From assembly GCA_047495785.1 (NCBI GenBank), contig JBLDXI010000031.1, positions 1,054,001 to 1,118,000 of the forward strand: a stretch of 64,000 nucleotides of DNA, given 5' to 3'. Under the pieces are notes generated by a model. That model saw only the letters and a list, made by a program, of their open reading frames with translations. It was not told the DNA's origin and ran no database searches. This document shows, in pieces, positions 33,501 to 44,977 of this stretch. The translations under genes were made by a program, and so were the position numbers. The number at the start of each line of letters is the position of its first letter. Within the stretch, counting starts at the first letter, position 1. Source of the stretch: Lepidodermella squamata. Its lineage: Eukaryota > Gastrotricha.

Positions 33501-36500
33501 GTAACAGAATTTAGTTACACCATAATGAGAGAATTTATTAAGTCATGCCTAATTAGTTTCAGAGTATCAAAGTGCTCCCTGCTTGTAGCACCTGTCAAGA
33601 TACGCACAACGAGTATGACATGAGCTGAGCTTTGATTATTTAATAACCTCCTCCCGTGTCCTAAACAATTTCTTCAAATTTTGTAGCGCGCGCCGATTTT
33701 CGGACTGTTAAATCCTAACTTTTATCATGGTTTCTTATGCATAGACATCCACACATGCTTAGAATGGCTTGTCCCAGGCGAGTAACCCGAGATTTTGCTA
33801 ATTGACATGGGTAGTTTGTCCCAAGTTGTACAAACCGACCGCGAAAATGACCTATTAAATTACCAACGGTATTCTATACTGTCCGGGCTGTTTATAAAGC
33901 CTTCATGTACAGAAACCCTCCCAATGCTGTGGTATTTCTGAGTAAAATCACTATATGGGTAAAACCTGGTTTTCGAAATTGGCAGAATGCTTCATCGAGC
34001 TATCGGTGCGCTTTAAAACGCGGAAAACGTTACGAAGAAAACGAAAACTCCGCCGAACTACGGAAGTCATTCTTGAAGCAAGAATTCGTCCGAATCCATC
34101 CACGATTCATCAAATTTGACGTTGTTTTGATTAACACCTGAATATAAATGTTAAAATAAAGGAGAGTTCTTATTAGCTTTATTTCTTATACAATAGTGAC
34201 AAAGCCGAAGAGGCTCAAGCTGCGATCGAAGAGCAACAGGGTGAGAAATACGATCCTAAAGATTGGATGATGTCGTGGTACAATGAAGACAACCAGCCGC
34301 ACGACTTTCTGCAAATCGCCGCCATTCTCTTCGGCGAAAAAGGCCAATCAACCTCCTACTTCATCGACGTCGAACTTCGACCTGGTGACAGCGATGGCTA
34401 TCTCATCAAAGTCGAGCAGGACATAGGCGAGCTGATAAAAGTTCGCATGAGTAATGGGCCGAAAGTTCGAGGGAAACATCCTTGGCTGATCCGAGAGCTG
34501 AGGCTAAAGAACTTGGCTAGTGGCAAAATGTATACGTTCCAACTTGGCGGAGGGGCTGGTGATACTGGGGTAAGGAAGTACCGAATCGAAGTTTACTACA
34601 CTGCAAAGGGCCTCAGTGCACTCGGTTCCGCAAAATTGAACATTAAACTGATTGGCGAAAAGGCGCAAACGGAGAAATTACTTCTCGACAACATTTGCAG
34701 GCGAGAAGACGGAGCTGTTATGGACACTTTCGACCTTGACCTTGCCGATTTAGGCGAGGTCAAGAACTTGAGGCTTGGCCATAACAAGAAGAACAAGCAG
34801 ATAGGGTTTTTCGTATCAAAGGTCGTCGTCAAGCCACAGCATTTGCCTAACAAAGAATGGATCTTCAAAATACCGTAATGAAACTTTTAGTCCTAAATGA
34901 GATCAGAATTTTAATATTTCCGATATAGTTACGAAGAGGAGGAAGAGAAAGATGTTCCCCAATCCGAGTGGCTCATTTCATGGAATTGCTCTGAATCCCA
35001 AAGACAGATCATGACTACGATAATTCTCGTTCTCTATGGAGAAAATGGCAAGAAAACGCCAGATGTCGCTGTTCAAACAATGCTTAGGCCCGGTCAGAGT
35101 GAAGAAACCATGTATTTAATGGAGAAGCCGAAACAGTTCAAGCCCTACAAGGTCAGGGTCGGATTTTGGGAGAAGCAGTATGATCCGATACAATGGAACT
35201 TAAAATTCGTTCGAGTGCGATGCGTCCAAACGCGAACCATCTACACATTCACGCTGAACGGAAGTAATTTATTAGATTGTTTCAGATCCATCAAATCATT
35301 TGATATCTTTTCTTAAGGCGTACTGTTTAACGAAGAGAAAGACGGCTGGCGAGAGATCGCTATCGACGTACCACCAGATCAAAGACGCCCGCCGACTGTG
35401 ATCTATGAATTACAAGTGTTCACGAGTAAAGAAGTTGGAGTAGTTACGGATTCTAAAATCCACGTCATTCTTAACGGCAAAATGGGCGATACTGGGAAGA
35501 GAAAGCTACTCCGATCACTGAATAACGGATTTAAAAATTACATACCTGGCAGGGTGATTAAAGCCTATTAAAACATATCAATTGCATCAAATTGTTGGCT
35601 CTTTATAGATGGATACTTTCCGCATCGAAGCTGTAGATTTGGATGAGATAGAAACGATGGTCATCGGTCATAGCGATACGGGCCGCTACCCATCATGGCA
35701 TTGTGAGCGCGTTTTGGTCACTGATCGACATGGCGGTCAAATCTACGAATTTGAAATGAATAAGTGGTTCGATAAGCTGCGAGCTGATCGGTTGATTGAA
35801 CGCACTTTCCCCGTCACGCGACTACAACGTGCTGGTTTGGGCCGAAAGTGGTTTGTCAAAATCAAGATTGGCGACCATCCACTGGCTGGGACGAAAACTT
35901 CCCTTGGCCTCATCATTTGTGGAAAGGAAAACACTTCGGATATTGTCCTGCTTGGTAATTACTCGAAAATTACGAAAAATGCTGATCAATACAATTTTTA
36001 CAGGTAAAAATACCGGTGTCGATGGTTTCAAGCCAAAAGAAACCTACGAATTCAACGTTGATGTTGAGCTGGACGATATCGAAGACGTAATTGGGGATGT
36101 GTTCAAAGTCCGCCTCGGCTTTCTCGACTGGAATCAATGGCCTTCAATGTTTGTACAAGAGATTTTCCTCCAGGAACTTGTCACAGGAGCCGAGTACACA
36201 GTCGATATCAACGACTGGATTTGGGCTAGTCCAAAAAATGACGGCTGGCGCGAATTCCAGGTTCGCCACAAGGGCGCAGATATGACCCGTAAGTTTCCGT
36301 CACGCATAGATGGTTTAACAATTGTAACAAAATATTCCGGTGCCAAGTTGAACTACCGCCAAGTAAGACCTTTTTCAAACCTGTTTCTCCTACATCTGAG
36401 TGATTTTTACTGATGTGATATGTGAAATTGTTTTCTGTTGATTTCCTGAAATTAAGACGTTATTGGAGTGTTTTCTTGACGATCCTTACCTGATCCCATC

Positions 36501-37988
36501 TTTTTACCTCCACCTGTGTCCGTTCGGGCAGATGATAACATTATTTTCTAATTTTCAAGTTTACAAGTATCAACTTGCTGTTTGGACCGGGACTGAAGTC
36601 ACTGCTGCAACAATGGCAGACGTGTATTGCCAAATTTTCGGAAATAAGGGTGACTCGGGCAAGCGGCGCTTATGCAATTCAAAAAGTCACGCTCGACCTT
36701 TCCAGCAGGGTCAAATGGACCTGTTCGACATCGAAGCTATGGACTTGGGTGATATCAAGAAAATAGTTCTCATGCTTATTGCCGAGGAAGCGAAAGACAA
36801 CTGGCATGTTATGAAGTTATCGCTGCAGCAACATCCATTTGCTGGGGAAGAATTCATGTTCGAGATCAACAGGTAAGCATATCTGATTCAACTATTCCCA
36901 AATAGCTACACTACAGATACCTCTTGATACAAACAGGTGGTTTGATGCTGCAAGCCATACCCAAGTATTCACGCCAACGGCTCGTAACGAAGGCAAGCCT
37001 TGGGTGGAGACGCCAGGAGAGCACATCATTTTCCTCACTACTGGACCTCAAAAAGAGCATACAACAACGTCAGCTATCCACGTGGTTGTTGTAGGCGAAA
37101 AAGGTGAAGCTGGGCCTTTCCTATTAGAGCATCCTCCTGTTCTAGGCCCAGATGGTCTCCCGATCCCACCGAATCCAAAAGAAAAGCCGTTCCAAGCCGG
37201 CTTCGTCGATTACTTCCCTTTCGTGGTCGAGGATGGGAAAGTTGGGAAGGTTATGAAGGTTCGGGTTGAAACAGACGGCAAAGGGCGAAATCCGAGGTGG
37301 TTTGCGGAGAAAATTTCTGTACAAAATATGATGAACCCAAGGTTGGACACATGCCACTTCGTTGGTGAGTTATTCCTGGAAACTCATTTTTCCCTTACTG
37401 TTTTGACTTCACGCAGTGAATGACTGGTTTGCCGAAGATAAAGGCGACGGCGAATTCGCTCGTGAATTTGCTGCTGAGTATCCTGGAACAATGCCATTAC
37501 AGCTGGTTAAATACAAGGTCGAAATCAGCTCCGGAACCAAAGGCAGTACTACGGTACCTCCAACAGTTGACGTGACCATTGCCTTATTCGGGTCATCATC
37601 GTATAACTCGGGCCCAAGACGCCTTAAACGGAATATTGAGTCGCATAAGTCGTTTCAAATGGGCAAAACTAATAGCTTCTACATAAAAGCATTTGGTGTC
37701 GGCGATGTTGAGAAGGTTGTAGTCGGGCATACTGGCATCGATTCAAGGTTCAAGTTACACATACGTGAGGTGAGAGTTTCCTGGGATCCTGATCATAAAG
37801 TTGTGTTTAAGTGCGATGAGTAAGTTGGCATTTATTCTTTTTATTCATTGCGACGTATTGCTTATTTTTATCCTAGGGTTGTTGTGAAAACTAAGCCTAG
37901 CGTCCCGGCTGAGGTCACGTTAACGCTGAAACCCCCAACTGAAGCTCCGGCCAAGCCACCACCCTCTGCTGCTGCATCTGATGACTAA
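30564..37988 (+). CDS. LOXHD1: LOXHD1-like multi-PLAT-domain protein
   Basis: Sixteen exons with consistent GT-AG junctions and phases: 30564-30714, 30765-31386, 31435-31614, 31679-32001, 32228-32383, 32614-32717, 32768-33390, 34197-34874, 34929-35263, 35318-35553, 35609-35954, 36004-36362, 36568-36872, 36937-37364, 37417-37819, 37877-37988. The product is 1786 residues. I count about 12 PLAT-like beta-sandwich repeats, in six pairs of one divergent and one canonical domain; canonical copies show GEYGNTGKR or GKMGDTGKRKL, then DTFRIEAVDLDEIE-type blocks. Exons 4-6 encode a long Pro/Glu/Lys and Glu-rich linker between pair 1 and pair 2. LOXHD1 family proteins act at membranes; in vertebrates LOXHD1 is needed for hair-cell mechanotransduction. 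There is no signal peptide or membrane span. AATAAA lies at about 38123. Confidence 0.9.
31679..32717 (+). repeat. Low-complexity Pro/Glu/Lys linker exons in the PLAT gene
   Basis: Exon 4 (31679-32001) encodes alternating polyproline runs, EPEPEPE and KKEKKKEE blocks. Exon 5 (32228-32383) encodes almost only Glu with Ser/Thr, and exon 6 starts EKEEPPPVEEKPKP. The reading frame stays open only through the predicted splices. It is a flexible, highly charged spacer. Confidence 0.85.
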
Positions 37989-38572
37989 TTAACTCTTGCA
38001 TTCTTGCATTATGAAAATTATGTGACCAATTAGCTTTCCCAGTTTTTATTCCTCTCATAAATGCGCATGTTTTTGTTCAAATTGAGGTTTCTTCGTTCAT
38101 TTTCGGTTCGTAATCAGAGCGAATAAACAGGAAAAAAACTCATGATCATGGTAAACCAATGCATTTTCGGGTAAATCCTATTCCTATTAAAGAGTGCCAC
38201 TCTAAAGAGCCCACTATGTGCCCAAAGGCTAAGAGATTTACTTCGCTCAATATCTGCCCATACCGCAGAAACTTACCCGACAATTTAATCTTGTAATTTA
38301 TTCATGGGGAGCTAATTCCGAACACGAATCAATAGAAAAGTGGCATCTAGTTTGTTAGCGACCCGCTATCTCTTATAAATAATTGAAATCGCATTTTTTT
38401 CTCAGCGCTGGCTCTTATTGCGGCATTTCGCAGCGATATAGCTTCATCGCTTATCTCGCTCAACCCCTAGTTGTTCGTTTTCCGATCGATGTGAACTTGG
38501 AACCCTAGTAGATGCTTCCTAAAGTCTTCCTTTGCAATCATTCCTACGAGACAATTTTCGCGTCGGTTGAGA
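37989..38572. other. Intergenic, no gene seen
   Basis: Holds the PLAT-gene 3' UTR and the leader of the following repeat protein. Confidence 0.35.
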
Positions 38573-40213
38573 ATGGACATGAGCGAAGAAGTACAAAAGA
38601 CAGAACCTCAACCGACTAATAAACTAGACGAGCCTGGCCCTACAGAGCCATCACAAAGCTTTAACAATGGCGAGCCACAATTGCTATCAGAGAATCCGCC
38701 AGCAGAACCGATAGCGCAAGCCGATGATGTTCCTTCAACCATTCTAGAAAACTCAGAGACAATTCCAGCCGAGCAACCTGTGTATCAAAACACGGAAGAC
38801 GGTCCTACCCAAGGTTCAATCGACCCGGAATATCGCCAAGATGATCCTGTTCAAGCTCCGAGCGACCCGGAATTAATACATGGGGATCCTGTTCAAGCTC
38901 CGAGCGACACGGAATTACATGGGGATCCTGTTCAAGCTCCGAGCGACACGGAATTACATGGGGATCCTGTTCAAGCTCCGAGCGACCCGGAATTACATGG
39001 GGATCCTCTTCAAGCTCCGAGCGACACGGAATTACATGGGGATCCTGTTCAAGCTCCGAGCGACACGGAATTACATGGGGATCCTCTTCAAGCTCCGAGC
39101 GACCCGGAATTACATGGGGATCCTGTTCAAGCTCCGAGCGACCCGGAATTACGACAAGATGATCCTACTGAAACAACTAGTGAAGCCGTTCAGGATTCAG
39201 GGGACATCGCCCAACACGATCCGATTGAGTCCGAACAGATACCTGTATCAGAGATGGAAAATCGTGATGCCGAACCTCAAGAATATGTTGCCGATCCTAC
39301 TCTGGAAGAGCAAGCCCCCACGCAAATTTACGAGGAAGCCAAGTCAGTGCCCACCCAGGCTCTGCCGCAATCAGAAGTTTTAATAGTTCCAAAGGCAGTA
39401 GTTCCGAAAGTTTCTTCGGTTGAACAAACCAAAACAAAGCCTGAGAACCAACCAATCAAAGCTAACGCTGGTCCAAAACCAGTTAGGGAGGAAACTCAAT
39501 CAGTTGATTTGCGGCAACCTGCAGTTCTGAATATTCCGCCGCAAAGCCTGCCGATCCAAGCTGCTACTAGCGCTAACCAAGTGGGGGAATACGCGAAGGT
39601 TTGGTCAAATTTGCATCAAAGTCGTGCATCTGAAAATTCTGTATCGATGGGATTTTTCGTGGTCGATGATCATAATTCTCAATTTAGCGTTAGCTTTCAA
39701 CGTAAAGGCGGAGGGTATCCCCAGCAGCAACAACAAAGCCAACTTCCCAGTCCTTCGCAAATGCTGCCGTACAATCCTTACCATTACGCTTATGCGTACC
39801 CTTATCCGTACCCGAATCCTTATTACTCGCCCTATCCTTTCCCCTACACTCAGCCTCCGCCTTTCCCTGGTTACCAACAGCCAAATCCACAGTTACCTCC
39901 GAAAACTGATGGCGAACATGTTGAGCCAGGCTACCAGCAATCTTATCAACAGTGGCCTAAGAATAAAGTTGATGGCGAACGAGTTGCTGAGCCAGGCTAC
40001 CAACAGCCTTATCAGCAATTACCTCCAAAATCTGATGGCGAACGTGTTGAGCAAAGCTACCAGCAACCTTATCAACAGTTACCAAAGAAAAATAATGGTG
40101 AACGAGTCGAGGCGCCTGTAAAATTGAAAAATGCGGATGTAAAATTGGAAGACCGTTCGACCAAGGAAAAGCAGCCTATTAGAAGACAGGACTCAAACTG
40201 CAACCTTCAGTAA
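38573..40213 (+). CDS. Disordered tandem-repeat protein, unknown function
   Basis: An intronless ORF of 546 residues; the first true ATG is 38573. It is strongly acidic and Pro/Gln-rich. Residues about 90-200 are eight copies of a 13-residue unit (DPVQAPSDTELHG) encoded by a nearly perfect 39-bp tandem repeat at 38845-39160. A Tyr/Pro-rich segment (NPYHYAYAYPYPYPNP) follows at 39770-39870, then four copies of a roughly 20-residue unit around YQQPYQQLPPKSDGERVE. There is no membrane segment, signal peptide or known domain, apart from a short globular-looking patch (MGFFVVDDHNSQFSVSFQR). AATAAATTGAG follows at about 40314. Possible roles are structural or adhesive; I do not recognise a family. 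Confidence 0.7.
   Translation: MDMSEEVQKTEPQPTNKLDEPGPTEPSQSFNNGEPQLLSENPPAEPIAQADDVPSTILENSETIPAEQPVYQNTEDGPTQGSIDPEYRQDDPVQAPSDPELIHGDPVQAPSDTELHGDPVQAPSDTELHGDPVQAPSDPELHGDPLQAPSDTELHGDPVQAPSDTELHGDPLQAPSDPELHGDPVQAPSDPELRQDDPTETTSEAVQDSGDIAQHDPIESEQIPVSEMENRDAEPQEYVADPTLEEQAPTQIYEEAKSVPTQALPQSEVLIVPKAVVPKVSSVEQTKTKPENQPIKANAGPKPVREETQSVDLRQPAVLNIPPQSLPIQAATSANQVGEYAKVWSNLHQSRASENSVSMGFFVVDDHNSQFSVSFQRKGGGYPQQQQQSQLPSPSQMLPYNPYHYAYAYPYPYPNPYYSPYPFPYTQPPPFPGYQQPNPQLPPKTDGEHVEPGYQQSYQQWPKNKVDGERVAEPGYQQPYQQLPPKSDGERVEQSYQQPYQQLPKKNNGERVEAPVKLKNADVKLEDRSTKEKQPIRRQDSNCNLQ
38845..39160 (+). repeat. 39-bp coding tandem repeat, eight copies
   Basis: The unit starts GATCCTGTTCAAGCTCCGAG and repeats with only a few variants (GTT/CTT, ACG/CCG). 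The first unit carries a 3-base insertion and the last a diverged end. The near identity indicates recent expansion or homogenisation. Confidence 0.95.
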
Positions 40214-40363
40214 TGATAATTTGATCGTGCAAACGCAGCAAAAGTAACTATGAAATAACAAGTCTAATAATACCCTCACTTTCATGATGAACTTTCAGAA
40301 TATTTCCTGTTGAAATAAATTGAGTTTCGTAGCTGGATGTGATTTATAAGAAGTAACATGAAA

Positions 40364-41906
40364 CCATCGAACTAATAATTTCTTTCCGCGAACCATTTTT
40401 ACTTAAACCATCGGAACCATCGAAATATAATTATTATTCTATATTCATCGGAAATTCGTATTTAAGTTAATATTTAAATATTATTCCGATGGTTTAAGTA
40501 AATCGTAAAATCAAGAATAATGAAACGAGTTGCGGGATGGCGGGAATGTATCATATTAGCGTCCAAATTGAAAATTAAGCATGACCACGGCTAGCTCGGC
40601 CCTGCGATCAGTTGGCTCTTCTTGTAAAATAGCGTCCACGGCAAGGCTTCGAGCAATCAAAATTTGTAGGGTAATTTGCTGAGGTTAGGATTCTCGCTAG
40701 AAATTCAAAAAATTTGGCGGAATCAATTTTGAATTTCTAGCATCTCTGTGCCAACTTAGATCGATAAGACGTCTCATGGACCCTTTGAGGTTACTTGTCT
40801 CTTAAGAAGGATGGGAGCCTCCTAGAAGTCTGAAATTTGAAAATTCAAAATCCCCAGGCAAAACTGAGTTCGAAAATGGTCCTTTTTCAAGTCAACACCG
40901 TATTTGCGATGCTGGATACTTGTTAACGGTCAATTAATAATAGACTGAAACCGTCGGAAATACCTCGGTAGGTGATAAAGCGAGCTAAACAACGGTGCGC
41001 AAGTCGTTGACTTTACCACAGAGAGATACCGATTTATTGGTGGTCTGCGTTACATAATTCTTAGTAACATTGCCTTTAAGACACAGAGATATGAATTAAT
41101 TAACTTCAGTATAGGTGATATTTCTTAATAATAAGTATTGGTTATTTATCGTTGGTTGGAATATAGATGGTGGTGAAGAATTCGAATACTGTCTTTGAGG
41201 GCCTGTGAAGCGATATCGATGGCTGTGCCGGCGTTGATTCCATAATCGCGCAGAAGTTTTACGGCTTCTGTTGTCAGGGATCCGCGGGCACCAATGTATA
41301 GTCCATGTACTTCTTAAAAATGACTTATGAGCGTCGGAAAATCCTAAAAACTAAATCCTTACTTCCAAGCCACTTGTGACCATTCATTTTCACATGAAAG
41401 TATCACATCAGTCGCAATATACTTCGATGCCAAATGACAGTTCTATGGTCGTATAACCAGACGAGGATGATTTTTGATATAAGCCTCATCATCAAACTCA
41501 ACTTCGTCAATAGGACTTATTTAATAGCGCGACCCTGTACAGGCTCGTTTTGGCGCCACAGCTCAATAACTTCACCGCACGCAGTTACTCGCAGCACCTA
41601 CGAGGACTAATGTCATCATCATAAGCTTCTAATTCTATGTATTCATCATCAGTCTGATGTCTTATTATCAGACTCGTAATTCGTAATTTCAAAACAAAAT
41701 CCAATATCGAAGACTGAAAGCAAAGGAAACCAGGTCGAGCGCATTCCGACAGGTTAAGCTAGTGCTCCGATAAATTAAGATCATGTTCCGATGTAATAAT
41801 GCAGTAAAATGACTTTCCGATGGTTTAATTTAGTTTTCACCCGTTTTATATATTTCCGACGTTTTAAGTAAAAATGGTTCGCGGAAAGAAATTATTAGTT
41901 CGATGG
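40364..41906. mobile_element. Foldback-type TIR element, 1.5 kb
   Basis: 53-base terminal inverted repeats at 40364-40416 and 41854-41906 differ at two positions. The inner part of the left arm (TTACTTAAACCATCGGAA, 40399-40416) occurs again inverted at 40484-40501, and a related TTCCGATGGTTTAA lies at about 41816, giving nested palindromes at the ends. The interior contains a retrotransposon-like fragment at 41146-41310. No transposase ORF, so it is non-autonomous. Confidence 0.75.
41146..41310 (-). pseudogene. Possible 3' end of a non-LTR retrotransposon ORF
   Basis: Minus frame reads GLYIGARGSLTTEAVKLLRD, continuing to RILHHHLY and a TAA. A GARG motif followed by a helical segment is found at the C-terminal end of several LINE-type polyproteins. 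Only about 54 codons are open. It is similar in pattern only; no reverse-transcriptase core is present. Confidence 0.35.
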
Positions 41907-42543
41907 AATGATGTAGACCCATTTATAAGGCCAATATTTTTCTCGCATTCCGAGCGAAAAATTGGTGCTAAAAAGGACTTTTGCGATTTTTGTTAAAAGT
42001 TCCCGGAAAAAATAGCTGTCGAATCCAAGCCTTTGGGTTGAGACCCCTTGAGTGAATTGAGTACCCTGAGGTGATACCGCTTTACAATATAGTGGTCTTT
42101 TTATATATGTAAGATGGTTGAAACCCGTTTATGTTTAGTATATTTAGTTTAGTTAGTCAAATGCTCAAATTTGCCTAATCTGCATAGGTATCTATCTTCA
42201 GTAGCCCGACGCCTCGGTGATGCTGATCTCCCCGGAGTAGAGAAAGGCAGAACCCTCAACAAGATTCGCTTTCCCGCCCCTTTCCATCTCACCTAACACA
42301 GAACGAGGGCGAAAAAATCGTAACTTCCGTCCTCACGTCTTCCGCTTGCCTGCTTGTCTGCTTGTCATCGAAGTTTCAAGCAACGTTTGCACGTTGAGAA
42401 TCCAAACCCTTGACGGCCCGGCGGTTTCCGCAAGTTCAGACGATTTTACCTCACATATTTCCCGCGCTATGTCTAAAATACCTATACATAAAGTTTATCA
42501 AAAGCAATCAAGAGTATGGCCATTATCTTTATCTGAAAATTAA
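41907..42543. other. Intergenic between two elements
   Basis: No gene seen. An ORF at 42346-42543 lacks any family signature. Confidence 0.35.
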
Positions 42544-42545
42544 TA

Positions 42546-44975
42546 TACCGTAACGGGTCCTAACTTTGGACAAAACACCTTTTTTAATTTTAAAAAATTC
42601 GGTTTTCGTCTAAAAAAAATGGAAAAAATAGCCAAACCTCCGCCCAAGGATTCTGCGTGGACAGGTGAAGTTTGGAAAATTTAGAAGCTCACCTTGATTT
42701 TAAAAAAATAGGTAAAGAAACCTCTAAATTTGGACACTCGTTCCCAAATTTGGACACCTCATTTGCATATGCTAATTCGACCTTACACACATTTTATTTC
42801 TTGTTGCGCAATTTTTCTCGTGTTTTTAAAGGCGACTTTTTTAGCCGCTTGACACTAAAATTTGCTTCCGATAGGATTCACTCATCGTCAAATTTAATGC
42901 AGATTTAACGCAATACCAATTATACACCAGGCACCGTTAATGAACCACGAATCTTCTCAAAACTATGATAAACCAGGTGCAAATGTCTCTGAAGCACCGA
43001 GTCTCATTTAGAAAGTAGACGGAGGGATATCAGTTTGAGGTTAAACCATGGGTTGAGGTTTGAATGAGTCATGGAGTTTCTTTGTCGCTGAACTATTGAT
43101 AAGTGAACTGTCATTTGTCCCATGGTACCTGCTGTTCAACTGTTTAATTAAAGCTTGGGCGCCGTCGGATTTGTATTCTGATACATTATTATTCTCTCAT
43201 ACATTATGCTCTCTAGCTAAAATCATCAAAGCATAGCCTAGGCCGGGAGTCATTAAGCTACTTCCAAGGTTCCATCAATGCGTTGCCATTCTTTTCAAAA
43301 ACTTACAAAAAGCATACATTTTGTTTGCATATGCATAAGGATAAAAATATCATCAAAAGTGTCCAAATTTAGAGGCTAAATTCAAAGTCACCTGTATCAA
43401 AATTGGCTTGTCCTTCTGCCGAGATTTTTTTACAGAATTTAGTTTAGGTAAATCCCTATTTGCAAAAAAAATTTCAGCCCCAACCGTTCACAGGTGAGCA
43501 TTTGGCAAGGGGGGTCCCAAAACACCTCTCTGAGTGATCGAGCTTCGGCGATTTTTCGCAAATCGATAGTACATGAAAGTATTGGCAAATTTGGTACCGT
43601 TGGAAAGCCCATGAAGGGAGCTATTTTTCAGTGAAGTTTTTAAACTTTTATCAGTTATGCACAAATTGATATTTGGGGCTAAAGCTCAAAGTGTCCAAAT
43701 TTGGGGTGTCCAAATTTAGGGCGCGTTACGGTATAGGCCTCAAAACGCCAAAATAACGAAAAAAAAGTCACAACGACAATTAGAGCCTACCGTAACGCGC
43801 CCTAAATTTGGACACCCCAAATTTGGACACTTTGAGCTTTAGCCCCAAATATCAATTTGTGCATAACTGATAAAAGTTTAAAAACTTCACTGAAAAATAG
43901 CTCCCTTCATGGGCTTTCCAACGGTACCAAATTTGCCAATACTTTCATGTACTATCGATTTGCGAAAAATCGCCGAAGCTCGATCACTCAGAGAGGTGTT
44001 TTGGGACCCCCCTTGCCAAATGCTCACCTGTGAACGGTTGGGGCTGAAATTTTTTTTGCAAATAGGGATTTACCTAAACTAAATTCTGTAAAAAAATCTC
44101 GGCAGAAGGACAAGCCAATTTTGATACAGGTGACTTTGAATTTAGCCTCTAAATTTGGACACTTTTGATGATATTTTTATCCTTATGCATATGCAAACAA
44201 AATGTATGCTTTTTGTAAGTTTTTGAAAAGAATGGCAACGCATTGATGGAACCTTGGAAGTAGCTTAATGACTCCCGGCCTAGGCTATGCTTTGATGATT
44301 TTAGCTAGAGAGCATAATGTATGAGAGAATAATAATGTATCAGAATACAAATCCGACGGCGCCCAAGCTTTAATTAAACAGTTGAACAGCAGGTACCATG
44401 GGACAAATGACAGTTCACTTATCAATAGTTCAGCGACAAAGAAACTCCATGACTCATTCAAACCTCAACCCATGGTTTAACCTCAAACTGATATCCCTCC
44501 GTCTACTTTCTAAATGAGACTCGGTGCTTCAGAGACATTTGCACCTGGTTTATCATAGTTTTGAGAAGATTCGTGGTTCATTAACGGTGCCTGGTGTATA
44601 ATTGGTATTGCGTTAAATCTGCATTAAATTTGACGATGAGTGAATCCTATCGGAAGCAAATTTTAGTGTCAAGCGGCTAAAAAAGTCGCCTTTAAAAACA
44701 CGAGAAAAATTGCGCAACAAGAAATAAAATGTGTGTAAGGTCGAATTAGCATATGCAAATGAGGTGTCCAAATTTGGGAACGAGTGTCCAAATTTAGAGG
44801 TTTCTTTACCTATTTTTTTAAAATCAAGGTGAGCTTCTAAATTTTCCAAACTTCACCTGTCCACGCAGAATCCTTGGGCGGAGGTTTGGCTATTTTTTCC
44901 ATTTTTTTTAGACGAAAACCGAATTTTTTAAAATTAAAAAAGGTGTTTTGTCCAAAGTTAGGACCCGTTACGGTA
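42546..44975. mobile_element. 2.43-kb near-perfect hairpin (foldback) element
   Basis: Arms 42546-43733 and 43788-44975 (1188 bases each) are reverse complements with no difference in any stretch I compared, around a 54-base spacer. Each arm starts and ends with TACCGTAACG / CGTTACGGTA inverted ends next to a GGACA-containing motif, so each arm itself looks like a small TIR element. TA flanks the whole structure at 42544-42545 and 44976-44977, as for a TA-targeting (Tc1/mariner-like) insertion. There is no transposase. The same 78-codon ORF appears in both arms and is not considered a gene. Confidence 0.85.
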
Positions 44976-44977
44976 TA

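Noticed and set aside
38880-39383. 167-codon ORF in a second frame over the 39-bp repeats
   Set aside because: Repeat length divisible by three keeps all frames open. The 548-codon frame has the start codon, extends beyond the repeats and has a biased but coherent composition.
42672-42908. 78-codon ORF repeated exactly at 44613-44849 on the other strand
   Set aside because: It is duplicated because it lies in the arms of the 2.4-kb hairpin. It has no family signature and begins and ends at arbitrary points of the repeat.
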